Shown here one piece after another: positions 12,293 to 23,193 of a stretch of DNA of 64,000 nucleotides. Both the position numbers and the translations under genes were made by a program. A model generated the notes under the pieces. The model was not told the origin of the DNA and did no database searches. It saw nothing but the letters and a program-made list of their open reading frames with translations. Within the stretch, counting starts at the first letter, position 1, and every line of letters begins with the position of its first letter. The DNA is from Psococerastis gibbosa (Eukaryota > Arthropoda > Insecta > Psocodea > Psocidae). Location of the stretch: positions 6,843,419 to 6,907,418 of the forward strand of contig OZ020486.1 of the NCBI GenBank assembly GCA_963971405.1, read 5' to 3'.

Positions 12293-12504
12293 CATGTAGA
12301 GTAGTGGTACGGACTCTGACTTTCTCCCGAAAGGTTGTTGGTTCGAGTCCTGCACTTCCTACATTTTCTGGCCATGCTTCGGAGGGCATGTAAAGCAGGT
12401 GGTCCCAGGCCTTCCTAGTTTAGTGTAAGAGAGGGCTTTATAGCCTTCTCCAACTCCGCTAGGTTGGCTTAGTAATAGAACAATAAAAGTCCTTATTTAT
12501 TTAT
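12293..12504 (+). repeat. SINE family C, copy 1 (tRNA-derived)
   Basis: It begins CATGTAGAGTAGTGGTACGG with an A-box-like TAGAGTAGTGG. A B box GGTTCGAGTCC follows about 50 bp on, then an unrelated body (GGAGGGCATGTAAAGCAGG) and a TTATTTATTTAT tail. That is the normal pol III SINE layout. Related copies lie at 13317, 39350 (minus), 55515 and 62961. Confidence 0.8.
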
Positions 12505-13308
12505 AAAAAATATTCCTCTACCTATTTGATGTACATTATCATGTACAAAATATTATATTCCGAAAAAAGTAAAAGAATGGTTAGACCTAAAACAAAATCT
12601 TACGTAGCATAGAGATCATACTATTCACATAATTCGCGTAGTTAATAAATATAAATTTAATACCGTAATTTTTAATCTTAATTTTTTTAGCAGAATATAT
12701 GTTTTTTATTATTATTTGAGAAACAACAATGTAACAGGTACTGATCGCGTCCGGGCTGCTAAAGCCCAGCTATAACAATTCTATTGTAATGTGCATATAT
12801 ACAGTATATTGTCTTGGAAATACATTTATTCATCTAGCCGTTCAAAATCACGTAAGCACACGTTGGGGAAGAGCGGGTTTCGGGTTTGCTGGCTATGAAT
12901 TGATGACAGGGGGGGGGGGGGCTCCAAGCATTAATTACGTCAGCAAAGAGGGGGTTGTAATTTACTTACTATTTCTTGCAGGGGGCAACACCGATCGGCC
13001 ATAGTTATTGAAGTTGGGTTGTGTGGTGAATTGATGTTAGTGACGGTCAAACACTATATGTATCTAAATGCTGAGGAACATTTCTTCTACTTTATAACAT
13101 TTCATTACTGGCACTACCATCTATATTTCGTGTGGAATTTGATATTTTCGCCTAGAGTCCCTGCCAGAACATGGATTTATAGGAATGTAAAACGTGCTCA
13201 GCCTATTTAGAGCTGAGGCCTTCGCCAACTAGATTGGTGAACTGGATATATTTCGGATGGGACTTGTGGCTAGCTCTCGAGGTGATAAGGTGGATGAACA
13301 CTGGCACC
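12505..13308. other. Intron 1, no gene
   Basis: AT-rich sequence with a G run at about 12909-12921. No feature is recognised. Confidence 0.45.
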
Positions 13309-13316
13309 ATTGGCCA

Positions 13317-13529
13317 AGTCAAGACATGTAGCGTAGTGGTGCGGTCTCTGACTTTCACCCGAAAGGTTGTTGGTTCGAGTCCCACACTGGCTACATTTTA
13401 TTGCCATGCTTCGGAGGGCATGTAAAGCAGGTGGTCCCGGGTTCCTAGTTGAGTGTAAGAGAGGGCTTTATAGCCCTAACTCCGCTAGGTTGGCTTAGTA
13501 ATAGAAACTATAAAAGTCCTTATTTATTT
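13317..13529 (+). repeat. SINE family C, copy 2 with target-site duplication
   Basis: The A-box region (GTAGCGTAGTGG) and B box (GGTTCGAGTCC) are well kept and the tail is TTATTTATTTA. ATTGGCCA occurs directly on both sides (13309-13316 and 13530-13537). This fixes the ends and shows insertion by LINE-type retrotransposition. Confidence 0.85.
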
Positions 13530-13599
13530 ATTGGCCATTGCACGAGGGAGTTATACCCAATTCCACAATAAAAGAGATAATCTGCACGCTCCATCTGCT

Positions 13600-14075
13600 C
13601 AAATCAAGAACCTTATCGAGAAGGTGCAAGAGGATAATGTATTGAACGATATCCGACCAGTCTTAGCCTATGGGTGTGAGCATGGGTTATGACTTGGAGA
13701 AGTGAGGAACTGCTTGAAAGATGGGAGCGTAAGATACTTCGAAGGGCGTATGGACCAGTACAAATTTAGGGAGAGAGGGAGCGATACGCGATATACCAAG
13801 AACTTACGATAGTAGGCCAAATCAAGAGAGCCCGCATCAGGTGGCTAGGGCACGTGGAACGAATGCCAGACAATGGGGCAACTTGAGCAATCTTACACAA
13901 GGTGCCCCAATGGGAAGGAGGCGAGAGAGACGAACTCGGATGCCATGCCTGGACGACTTCGAGGTAGATCTGGCGACCCTTGGCGTCGATGACTTGCGAA
14001 GGAGATCGCAGCACCGCACAGGCTGGCACGATGTGGTAGACCAAGTCAAGACCACTTAAGGGCCGTAGCGCCAAG
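13600..14075 (+). mobile_element. LINE 3' fragment, frameshifted
   Basis: Across shifting frames it reads EELLERWERKILRRAYGPVQ, a stop, then RARIRWLGHVERMPDNGA, then scrambled tail sequence. The WERKILRR...RWLGHVERMPD signature is the C-terminal part of LINE RT polyproteins. Several stops and shifts mark it as dead. Confidence 0.7.
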
Positions 14076-14156
14076 GAGTAGCGATTAGAGCCATAAATTA
14101 GGTATCATAAAGTATAAAAAATCTTCCTCTGCACCTACTGATACATTTATGTCTTC

Positions 14157-14290
14157 TTCTTCTGGCTCTACAGCCCTTGATGAGGTTTCGCCTGCTCGAC
14201 AACATTCCTCCAGTCATATCGGATTTGCACAACGCTCCGCCATCTACGGACTCCCAACTCGTGAAGTTCAGTTTCAAACTCATCATCCTT
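14157..14290 (-). mobile_element. LINE C-terminal fragment (RTE type)
   Basis: The minus strand reads EFETELHELGVRRWRSVVQI, then RYDWRNVVEQAKPHQGL and a stop. The ending WRxVVEQAKxHxGL is a common RTE-type LINE C-terminus. Confidence 0.65.
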
Positions 14291-14469
14291 CCAGCTTCCT
14301 ACCTTCGATATATTAGGTAGTATATGTAGCCGTGACTAACACCAGAATTGGAACTGCTTCGACTTGACAATGACATCATCAGTGAACTTCATTCTTGTAC
14401 ACATCAAGTTCAATAACTGTGACCAACATGTGACGGCCACATAAGGTACACCAATATAAACCTGAAAAT

Positions 14470-15054
14470 GTATTGCTTTCCAATTTATACGTAGGCTTTG
14501 TGATGGGCGAAATTTTCGATTCCGAGATTTCAACGGAGTTACACGTTTTGAGGTCTCAGGAACCCAAAATAAAATAAAAAAAAGTCTAAAATAATGATTT
14601 CTCCAAAACGACTTCTACGATTTCTTTGAAATTCACATTTATTGTAGCCCTTATTAATGTTAATAAAATGCGGGAGGTCGCTTGCCCCTTGATAGTTTGC
14701 TTCTGGGGGTGAACAAATAAAAATAACTAAATTTTAATGAAAACTGACTAAAAAATAATTTTTCTGCAAAACCTTTCTATTGACGATTCCTACCTTCAGG
14801 CATCTTTTAGGTGTTAAATTAAGTAACGAAACCGCTCAAATGCATTGCGTGCCCTGCCATTATTACTGTGTGGTAATGTATTGGTCTGACCTATCTAGAA
14901 TTTACCTCACCTCCAGTGACGTCAGGTGGACCCCCCCTCCGAGATATCTGAAATTTAACCATAGGACAATTATTTACCATGAAATTACTCATTTTCTCTA
15001 TCTACTAATTGATAAATTGGAAAGCATGTTTGAGTAAACTCGGACCGGTTCTTT
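14470..15054 (+). repeat. Family A repeat, copy 2 (internally deleted)
   Basis: Both ends are present (ATTGCTTTCCAATTTATACG and ATAAATTGGAAAGCATG...GGACCGGTTCTT). The microsatellite and the 5' third are missing. The G/C stretch GACGTCAGGTGGACC shared by the family is at about 14919-14940. Confidence 0.8.
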
Positions 15055-15644
15055 TATTTTATGACGCCTCATTTATTGCTCTACAATCAATATTTCTAGT
15101 GAAATTTAATTTAGTTACACCAGAAAGGTTTCTCCCCTCCGGCTGACTCCGAATGTTCAGCTGTTGGTAGCTGCCGTTCCTGATTGTCAGATGAACCGCG
15201 GGAGAAGAATTTTCCAGTGGAATTTAATGAATTATGGAGAAAAAAGAATTTAATGAAAGACATTTGCATACACCTGACCCCGGACAAATTGCTTTTATGA
15301 AAAACAGATTAGAAAATGCTTAGATATTTAAATTTCCGCGGGAAATAAAATTACTCAACATTTGTTACCACCGGTGGATTCAAAGTACTGAGAACAATGC
15401 CAGATTTAACCCCTTTGCCGTCCCCCTTTTTGCTGACCTTGAACCTTTTGCTAAGATAAATTACATTTTCCAGTATTATTTGTCTCTTTTCGAATTTTCC
15501 TATTTTGTTTCTGGAGCGTGAAAGCCCTATGAGAGAGTTACGGCCAATTGGTCAAAAGTCACATATTACTAAACGGTATACATAAACATGTAAAGGCACA
15601 TTTTGTCTAAAGGATGAGAATTGGTAGGTTTAGTTTTACGATCG

Positions 15645-16185
15645 ATATATTATCATGTGGACCTGTCAATGTGCACAAAACCAATTGATAGTCCGGCCAT
15701 CTCACCTGTCATATAGCGTAGCCCTTTGGGGTAATTCTTCAGACTGCACTAGGGCTTTCCGCTTGCAGAAAAAAGCTGTGCGACTTCTGGCAGGAGTATC
15801 GGACCAGCGTGTGTCATGCCGATCACTTTTCCCTCGTTTGGGGATACTCACTCCCCCTGGCCTTTTTATACTAGACCTGCTAATTTATGTCAGAAGGGAA
15901 GGACTGGGGTTTAAAAATTATGAGGTTCACCATTATCACACACGGAGAAGGGGTGACATTCACTTGGGACCCGTTAGGCTCACTAAAGTACTAAAGGGAC
16001 CCTCCCAACTTGGTTTTAGGCTTATCAACAAGCTCCCACATGGTCTAAAAAGAGATAGTATTAGCCCTAACGTTTTCAAGAGCAAGGTAAAGGGTCTCCT
16101 AGTGAGTTGTTGCCCCTACTCTGTCAATGAATTTCTAGCGACCAACCTCCCTCCATGCTGACATTCCCATCACAGTCATAAGTGC
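15645..16185 (+). mobile_element. LINE RT C-terminal domain (Jockey/CR1-like), first part
   Basis: A 168-codon frame (15655-16161) reads ALWGNSSDCTRAFRLQKKAV, then RLLAGVSDQ, SLFPRLGILTPPGLFILDLL, and VFKSKVKGLLV near the end. The pattern Y..ALWG....RAFRLQKKAVRLLAG...SCRxLFxxLxILTxP is the thumb/C-terminal region of Jockey/CR1-type RTs. The 3' end continues at 17023-17220 beyond an inserted family A element. Confidence 0.8.
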
Positions 16186-16194
16186 CTATATTGT

Positions 16195-17022
16195 TTATTG
16201 CTTTCCAATTTATACGTAGTACAAGGAAAGCTTTGTGATGGTCGAAATTTTCGATTCCGAGATTTCAACGGATTTACACGTTTTGAGGTCCCAGGAACCC
16301 AAAAAAGTGGTTTTTACAAAATGTCTGTCTGTCGGTCTGCCTGTCTGTTCGTCGATTTCCGGGCAAACTACTCAGTGGATTTGAGTGAAATTTGGCATGT
16401 AGGTTCACAAAAATCATACCTCGGGACCATTTTTTTTGTTTTGGGCTAACTCAATTTGGGAGGGTTTTATTTTCAAAAAACTCCAAAAAATTATTTCTCA
16501 AAAACGGCTCCAACGATTTCTTTTAAATTCTCGTAGATTGTAGTCGTTATTAATGTTGACAAAATGCGGGGGGTTGCTTGCCCCTTGATAGTTTGCTTCT
16601 GGGGGTAAAAAAATAAAAATAACTAAATTTTAATGAAAAAATGACTAAAAAATGCGAAACCTTTCTATCGATGATTTCTACCTTCAAGCATGTTTTAGGT
16701 GTTAAATTGAGTAACGAAACCGGATAGGTTGCTTTCCCAAAAAAATATTTGGTTTTGCCCAAAAAATTATTTTTTGAAAAAAATGATAGAAAATTCACGC
16801 TCAAATGCATTGCATGCCCTGCCATTATTGCTGTGTGGTAATTAATGTGTTTGTTTGACCTATCGAGAATTTACCTCACTTCCAGTGACGTCAGGTGGAC
16901 AACCGCAAGAGATATCGGAAATTTAACCATAGGAAAAATATTTGCCATACAATTACTAATTTTCTCTATCTAATAATTTTGATAAATTGGAAAGCATGTT
17001 CGAGTGAACTCGGACCGGTTCT
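16195..17022 (+). repeat. Family A repeat, copy 3 (near full length)
   Basis: It runs from TTGCTTTCCAATTTATACGT to GGACCGGTTCTT, with the (CTGT)n block near 16321-16350 and the full set of family blocks. It sits between the coding end and the 3' end of a LINE, so it inserted into that LINE. Confidence 0.85.
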
Positions 17023-17225
17023 TATTATTAAGTTGTGGATTTTAATGGATAAGGATTGTATTGATGTATTATTGATGATTGTACGTAGGTTTTTTTAAAA
17101 ATCTATTTATGTATTTATAGCTATTTATAATTTTTGACGGTGCCGAGCACAGTAACTTTTGTTGTAACACTGTACTGTATGTGGTTAAAATGGCCTATAT
17201 TATAATTTCATTTCATTTCATTCCA
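17023..17225 (+). mobile_element. LINE 3' UTR and tail
   Basis: It matches, in opposite orientation, 46430-46575: TATAGCTATTTATAATTTTT, GACGGTGCCGAGCACAGTAA, ATGGCCTATATTATAATTTC and a final (ATTTC)n. This is taken as the 3' end of the LINE at 15645, separated from it by the family A insertion. Confidence 0.6.
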
Positions 17226-18660
17226 CTGTCCGGTTGGAAATTATAATGTTGTTTTGCTTCCAAGGTTTGATTAGACATTATAAGGTATACCTATAAAGGT
17301 AGTATATTCGTTCCAGTCAAATTTTTTTTCTATATCCTCTCTACTCCAAAGCCAGCTGTAGACGTGACATGGTACTCTATATATGATATGGTACTCATTT
17401 TCAGGCCCCTTCCATTGAGTTATATTTTTAAATACCGTATTACTAAGTCCATAGAGTACATATAGCTTAAAGTTATTTTCATTTGCTGTTACGACGAATC
17501 GGCGCAGAGAGATAGAATAGAGGTGAAAACAAATGGTACTTTGCGAGGCAGAAGAATTTCAAGTTTAGATGAGGAACGCAATTTCGAATAGCAGCCCTAG
17601 GCGAAGGCAGAGTCAGGGGTTGCAAAAGCTACGGAAAATAATTGAAACATACAGTACATAGCTTACAAAACCATAGCTTACTTTTACAAGCCATAGGAAG
17701 AGGCATTTTGTTTTAGATATTGTTACGAAGCCAGCAGGGTATGATTAGCCAAGAGTATACTTCGTTCGCTACAGTATAGTATATACTATATACAGTTTAT
17801 TATGCTTGCAAATAAATGATTATTTATTTATTTATATTATATAGTACACTATATAGGTAGAGAATGTCATGATTATTATTTTATTTTTAATAGGCTTATT
17901 TTTTAAGGAAAGGGCATGCCCCCCCCCCCTCCAGAGCCATACAAGACCAATGTGAAGTCCAGGAGGTAAGTGTAGGCCCAGTTAAGAAAACAAAATGCCC
18001 TGAAATATGATATATATAATATGATATATATAAAATGCCTATGCTTACGTATATCCATCACTTCGAAATAATAAAAAAACGTATTAGATTTCTATAGTGA
18101 TAAGTTCTACATTATGCCATTAATTAATTAATTAATTAAATTACTATGTACAGTATTTTGCGTGGAATGGAAAGATATGAAAGAAGGAGTATCGTCGACC
18201 CTACAGGCTACAACTTCAGTCTCGTAAAATGGAAAATAATACAAAATTGTTGTTCTTAAGCATTTTAAATGTGCGCTTATTTTTTCAATACATTTGGTCG
18301 GCATGTACAAATATCAGCATTGCCTCCTTGAAAACCAAAAATGTACCATTACAAAAAAAGTAATTTCATTTAGCCTAAGAATATAAGTTAAATAGGCTAA
18401 TTTCCACTACACCAACCGAGCTTTATGCTCAATGTCCTAGTAGTGGTAGCTTATTTCTCTTTGTCTTTATTATTTATCTACGTATATATTCAGAGTGGTT
18501 CAGGAAGGTCTTATTCAGGAATTTTGAGAAGGGGGGGGGGGATTTCAGTGAATAATAGAACACTCGTGCGAAATGTAGTAAAAGTATAGCCTGCACTATG
18601 TATTCAACTTCCAAGTATAAATAAAAAAATACAGGTTTTATATACCGGTACCCTGCAAGG
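17226..18660. other. Intron 1, simple sequence only
   Basis: It contains TATTTATTTATT at about 17820-17835, a C run near 17920, an ATTAATTAATTAATTAA stretch at 18121-18137 and a G run at about 18529-18541. No gene is seen. Confidence 0.45.
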
Positions 18661-18667
18661 CTTCAAA

Positions 18668-18808
18668 GGCGGGGTTTCCACATAAGTCAATGGTCAATGG
18701 TAAATGCGGTATTGACGTTTTAGCAGACATTAAAAACATACTAAAAATGTCTGCTACCACGTCAAATCCATATTTACCATTGACCATTGACGTATGTGGA
18801 ATCCCGCC
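18668..18808. mobile_element. Palindromic MITE (GGCGGG-ended)
   Basis: The 141 bp foldback has arms GGCGGGGTTTCCAC...GTCAATGGTCAATGGTAAAT and the mirror image ending GGAATCCCGCC. AAA flanks each side. The tips resemble the other GGCG-ended elements at 2232 and 54698, so it is probably the same Harbinger-like group. Confidence 0.65.
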
Positions 18809-18819
18809 AAACAACAGCA

Positions 18820-19000
18820 AATTTTTGAAAAATATTCCCTAAATAGTGGGGTTTTACGCATTTTGATAGCAGTAAGGTTTAGATTCAGATAACTTAAAAT
18901 AGGGGGCCCGGGGCTTTCCCCGGCGGAGAAAATTGTTTTGTTACACCCTGAATTGTAGGCTACTTTCATACTGCAGTGGCAGTAAAACAAAACCATAAGG
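18820..19000 (-). repeat. G/C-patch repeat fragment
   Basis: It contains GGGGTTTTACGCATTTTGATA, then GGGGGCCCGGGGCTTTCCCC. Similar blocks recur at 19980-20320 and 42540-43072. Confidence 0.5.
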
Positions 19001-19459
19001 GCATGGGATTGGTTGGCCACCCCTGGCTGAACAGAGCTGATATTGCAGGGTTGCCATTATTTGTACCTGGGGAATTGCCGATCGCTTGGAGAAACTTGAT
19101 TTTATTCCATCCTTAGATAGAAAATATGTTGCTGTCTCTGCCATATGAGCTTATATGTTTCCTCTTTGAGCTGTTGTATAGATAACATAGATACTCGTTC
19201 ATACTTACTCAGAAAAATAAGCTGCTTTGCCAGTTCAGAGAGTATACTGACATTATTATCAGTAACAATATTATAGAAATGTAGGCCTACATTGTAGTCT
19301 TGTTTATTATTGTTCTTGTATTACTGTTAATGTTGCCTATTGGGGGGTCATTGAACTTGTTCATGTATTGTACAAAACCTCCAAGGAGGCTGTACAGTTA
19401 AGGCCCATTTTCAGAAAAGATGTAGGCATGTATAATAATATAAAAGATGCGAGCACCTT

Positions 19460-19891
19460 GTCATGTATCAATTGGGTGACACCGGGTTTTTAGACTAATT
19501 CGACTTCGCTGAGAACGAACCTGCCTATTTCAAAGCTGAATTTAAGGTCGGACGCCTGTAACTCACAATGGCGGCCCGCAAAACTAGTTTTCTCCTCATA
19601 CAAAATATGTATCTCCCATATCAGCTGGTTCTAAATAATGATTTAAGTGCCGAGTTTGAGGTTTTTGGGGAAAACAAACTCATCACAGTTATAAAAACAT
19701 GCATATCATGGAATAGATAATTGAATCAGTATTCAGAGCCAACTGATAAGGGAATTATGAGAGAAACGGGGTTTGGCCACCATCTTGGATTACAGGCTTC
19801 GGCTCCAAAATTCGGCTTGGCAACAGGCAGATTCGTTCTCAGCGGGGTTGAATTAGTCTAAAAACCCTATGTCCCCCAATTGCTACATGAC
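19460..19891. mobile_element. Foldback element with ~70 bp inverted ends
   Basis: The left end GTCATGTATCAATTGGGTGA... continues through GACTAATTCGACTTCGCTGA, and the right end mirrors it (TTCTCAGCGGGGTTGAATTAG ... CCAATTGCTACATGAC). The core is non-coding. The superfamily is not assigned. Confidence 0.7.
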
Positions 19892-19898
19892 TTGCCAC

Positions 19899-20559
19899 CA
19901 GAGGCGGACGCAGCGACCGACACTGTGGTGGGCAATTGCCCCCCCCCCCCTTTTGGAAGGCACTTATATTCTTTGCCTCTAAAATCCAAGTGTTAACTGC
20001 ACTCAAAATGCGTAAAACCCCACTATTTCAGCCCTATTTTCAAATAATTTCTCCCGGGGGAAACCCCCTTGTTCACAATTTTATTAATTCCCTGTAATAT
20101 AGAATCCATTTGGCTCTGAAAATGTGTAAAACCCCAATATTTCCGCTCAATTTTTCAAAATTTTTCCCCCAACAAGTTTTTTAGTTCCCTGTAATATAGA
20201 AACCTTATTGCTCTGAAAATGCGTAAAACCCCAATATTTCAGCCCTATTTTTAAAAAAAAGAACCCCGGGCCCCCCTTGTGCACAATTTTTTTAATTTCC
20301 TGTAATATTAAAACCTTATTGCCCTCTTATGCCCCCCGCATCATATCCTCCGAACGCTCTGGCTCATGCGCAAAGGACACTATGGTCATTAATGTAAAAG
20401 CTGCGTACGTCCATGAGAACGGCTTTCCGCATTTTATACACTTCTATGAAAATGGGCAGAGGGGCGCCAAATTATAAACCGCCCCCTTCGAAAATCTATC
20501 GTTACGCTACTGACAAGTGCCTCCCCCTTTTATGAGGTCTGGGACGGGGACCGCCTCTG
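19899..20559. mobile_element. hAT-like non-autonomous element with internal ~110 bp repeats
   Basis: The ends are CAGAGGCGG and CCGCCTCTG, flanked by CTTGCCAC (19891-19898) and CTTGCCAG (20560-20567), a 7/8 match expected for a hAT 8 bp duplication. Inside, a unit of about 110 bp (GCGTAAAACCCC...TTCCCTGTAATAT) is repeated three times. There is a C run at about 19941-19952. It has no transposase. Confidence 0.75.
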
Positions 20560-20758
20560 CTTGCCAGTCGCATCTTTTAATGACGTCTTTTCTGAAAAAA
20601 AAAGGCAGGATGTTCGAAATTGAGGTTGCTTCATATCACGTGTACCCGTGAAAGGAAGCTTGTTCCATATGCAACGGCCATTATTAAATAACTAATGGCT
20701 TGTTCTCAATAAGTCTAATAGTGTTATCTACCCTATAGGTAGCTTGTCATATATGACA

Positions 20759-21193
20759 ATTGAGTCGCCTGAAATCAAAAGCTGTTCTCTCCCCCATGAG
20801 TCGTTATTCAGGAACCGCGAAAAATGTGGATGTCTAGCATTATGGTTTGATCATTAACACTTTCATTTTGATGAGTTTTATTGACCTATCAATGAAATAG
20901 ACTGTTCTAACTGTGCATAGTTTTCCCGATTTTGAGAAAAAAAGAATGGAGAGAACTGCTTTTGATTCTAAGAAGTTGAGAGAGCTGGTTTCGTTCCTAA
21001 AATAACAAAACTTTGATTATGGCGGAATGGCGGAAACATAGTCTGACAGAACTGTTTTCGATTCCAATGGACAATATTGAAACCAAATGCAACCAGAATT
21101 CAGATAGATAGAACCAGCCAATCAAAAAAAATGGCGGCAAAATCTAAAAATTGAAATTTTGGAGACAACTGCTTTTGATTAAGGCGACTCAAT
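20759..21193. mobile_element. Foldback element with ~34 bp inverted ends
   Basis: The left end ATTGAGTCGCCTGAAATCAA is mirrored at the right end (CTTTTGATTAAGGCGACTCAA). Additional short inverted segments (GGAGAGAACTG...) lie inside. The target duplication is unclear. Confidence 0.6.
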
Positions 21194-21269
21194 TAGTGTA
21201 ATAGATACTTTAGCGCAGGTAACCGCCACCATCAGGAACGTATGTAGTTAAGATAACACTTTCGGAGGT

Positions 21270-21725
21270 ATGTCTATTTATATTACAAACTATTTACAAA
21301 GCCAAACACAACAATCAGGTCAACCTATGAAAGACCAAAAACCTATGAATGTTCAAGACGAGAAAAATTTCAGAAGGGAAAATTATCGGAAAAATAGCAA
21401 GGCGTATTTCTATCAGCAGCGGTTCTCCCATCACAAGATTGAATTTGATATGTGTAATCGGCGGAAGCTCCTTTCACCTCGGCAAAATATTTTGCTTTCC
21501 CAAAGGTTATATCAGCGCAGAAATGGTGAAAAGCTCTCTGCTGACCAAAAATTGTTTTCGCGGTCCACCAGCACGGACAATAACATCTCCAGAGATAGGA
21601 GCTTTCGTCTTTATTTATTTCTCCCATGTATTCTATGTTATGAAGTGTTGTTTCATTCTTTATATTTCATAAAGGAGCTTTTGGTAGTGCCGCATTCAGG
21701 GAGGGGGTTTGTTTACATTCCATAG
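21270..21725 (+). other. Open-frame cluster of unknown origin
   Basis: A 151-codon frame overlaps a 107-codon frame on the same strand (21349-21672) and an 85-codon minus-strand frame. None shows a recognisable domain. The 151-codon frame is rich in Arg, Gln and Ser with a hydrophobic end. It could be a chance frame, a decayed transposon or an orphan gene. Confidence 0.2.
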
Positions 21726-22095
21726 TTTTGGTGTACTGTCGAAGTGCAAATTGCTTTCGTGTGTAAACTAATAGAAATTTCCCCGCATTTTGCCCAAAAT
21801 TGAATCAATTGAAGTATATTGAGAGTAATTTAATCCTATTCCCAGTATTAATTTAATCTGTAAACGGCATAGTGGGGCTACTGCTGCAGGTGTGCTATGC
21901 CGTTTAGTGTTAACTTATTCTTGGGGTGAAAAATGTACACAAAGCAATTTTGAATGACACTCTCCGTTCTAAAATTATCTTGTTTACATTTTTATTCCCG
22001 CGGGTTAAGATTAAAAATTATCCCCATAGTAGGCCTGCTTGACGAATGTCTCGAAATAAATGCAGGTCTTCCACAGTATAAAGGATACTCTACTG

Positions 22096-22403
22096 CAGGG
22101 GTACCCAAACTGTTTTGTCTGTGAACCACTAGATTATTTTATGATTTTCCGTGGACCACCATGGCTTTGACAGGAAATTCGTCAAATTCTAGGACCAAGT
22201 AGTTTGTGCGTAAAATTAGGCTACGTGCTAATATTTGATTAAATGTTTAGAGCTGGCGCCGGTTGGATTTTATAGTTCAGTGCCAACACTTACTGTATTC
22301 AACTTCAAGTTTCCAATAACTCAGCTGTTTAATTTTCCTATTTCTTACTTTGTTCCGTGGCCCACCTGATATATGCCTGTGGACCACAGTTTGGTAACCA
22401 CTG
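22096..22403. mobile_element. hAT-like non-autonomous element (CAGGGGT ends)
   Basis: The left end CAGGGGTACCCAAACTG matches the inverted right end CAGTGGTTACCAAACTG. The flanks CTCTACTG (22088-22095) and CTCTACTA (22404-22411) give a 7/8 target duplication. CAGGGGTxxxCAAACT ends are typical of hAT MITEs. The element is 308 bp without coding capacity. Confidence 0.75.
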
Positions 22404-22640
22404 CTCTACTATACACGTATTTATTATTTTAAAATACTAGAATTATTTGCGGGATCATTCGTCCACTACCTGTCCTACTATAGCACCTCCTATAGTCCCT
22501 ATCTGCAGGAAGCTTTAGTGCTGACGGCTGCATACTATACTCGTACAATCAATTGTTGAGGCAATATTCTCTTTCCCCTATTTAGTTAGGTATTCCTCAA
22601 TGATACCTCTTAGATCGATTATTCCTGCGGAAATTCCTTG

Positions 22641-22668
22641 AAAAAAAAAAAAAAAAAAAAAAAAAAAA
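22641..22668. repeat. A28 homopolymer
   Basis: A perfect run of 28 A lies about 75 bp upstream of the exon acceptor at 22745. Confidence 0.9.
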
Positions 22669-22744
22669 CAATAGTGGGGGGTGTCCCCTGGAGCCCGCTT
22701 ATAAGGCAGTATTTTTGTCTTTCATTGATTGTTTTATTTTTCAG

Positions 22745-22898
22745 GACGGGTTTGAGTGCGAATGCTGTCCCGGATTCATCGGCCCCCACTGCGAAGAGAA
22801 GGACGCGTGCTTCCCTAGCCCATGCTACAACAATGGTATTTGCGTGGACTTGTCACAGGGACACGAAGGCAGCACCTATCAGTGTCTATGTCCGTACG
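22745..22898 (+). CDS. EGF-repeat membrane protein, exon 2 in window
   Basis: It encodes the second half of EGF 1 (DGFECECCPGFIGPHC) and most of EGF 2 (CFPSPCYNNGIC, then YQCLCPYG). The acceptor is TTTTATTTTTCAG at 22744 and the donor TACG|GTAAGT. The 154 nt enter in phase 0 and leave in phase 1; the split glycine codon (G|GC) is completed by the exon at 41206. The cysteine pattern CxC-(P)GFxGxxC is diagnostic of EGF repeats. It acts with the other exons to build the extracellular stalk. A tandem pair of about 80 bp repeats begins just after the donor. Confidence 0.88.
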
Positions 22899-22909
22899 GT
22901 AAGTCCCAT

Positions 22910-23118
22910 TAGAGATTAGGTCATAGCCATTAGTATGGGAGAAGAGTGTTTTGAATACGTCCTGGCGTGTCTCCTATTTGGTCGCACATGCATAACCCAT
23001 GGGCGGATCATGGCTGGTGGTTCATATGCTAAGTATCCGTGGGGATTAGGCCATAGCCATAAGTATGGGAGGCGAGCGTTTTGAATAGGTCCAGGCGCGT
23101 CTCCTATTAGGCCACATA
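22910..23118 (+). repeat. Two tandem ~80 bp repeats after exon 2
   Basis: GATTAGG.CATAGCCAT.AGTATGGGAG through GTCTCCTATT.GG occurs at about 22914-22985 and again at 23044-23115, a period of about 130 bp. It is non-coding. Confidence 0.7.
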
Positions 23119-23193
23119 ATTACACATAACCAATTTTATGGTAAAATCAATGGTGCCAACATAGTCTTTTTGGCAGAGATCCTAGAGAATGTG

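Noticed and set aside
13317-13390. Possible tRNA gene at the SINE head
   Set aside because: The sequence is repeated with a common non-tRNA body and tail and has target duplications, so it is a SINE.
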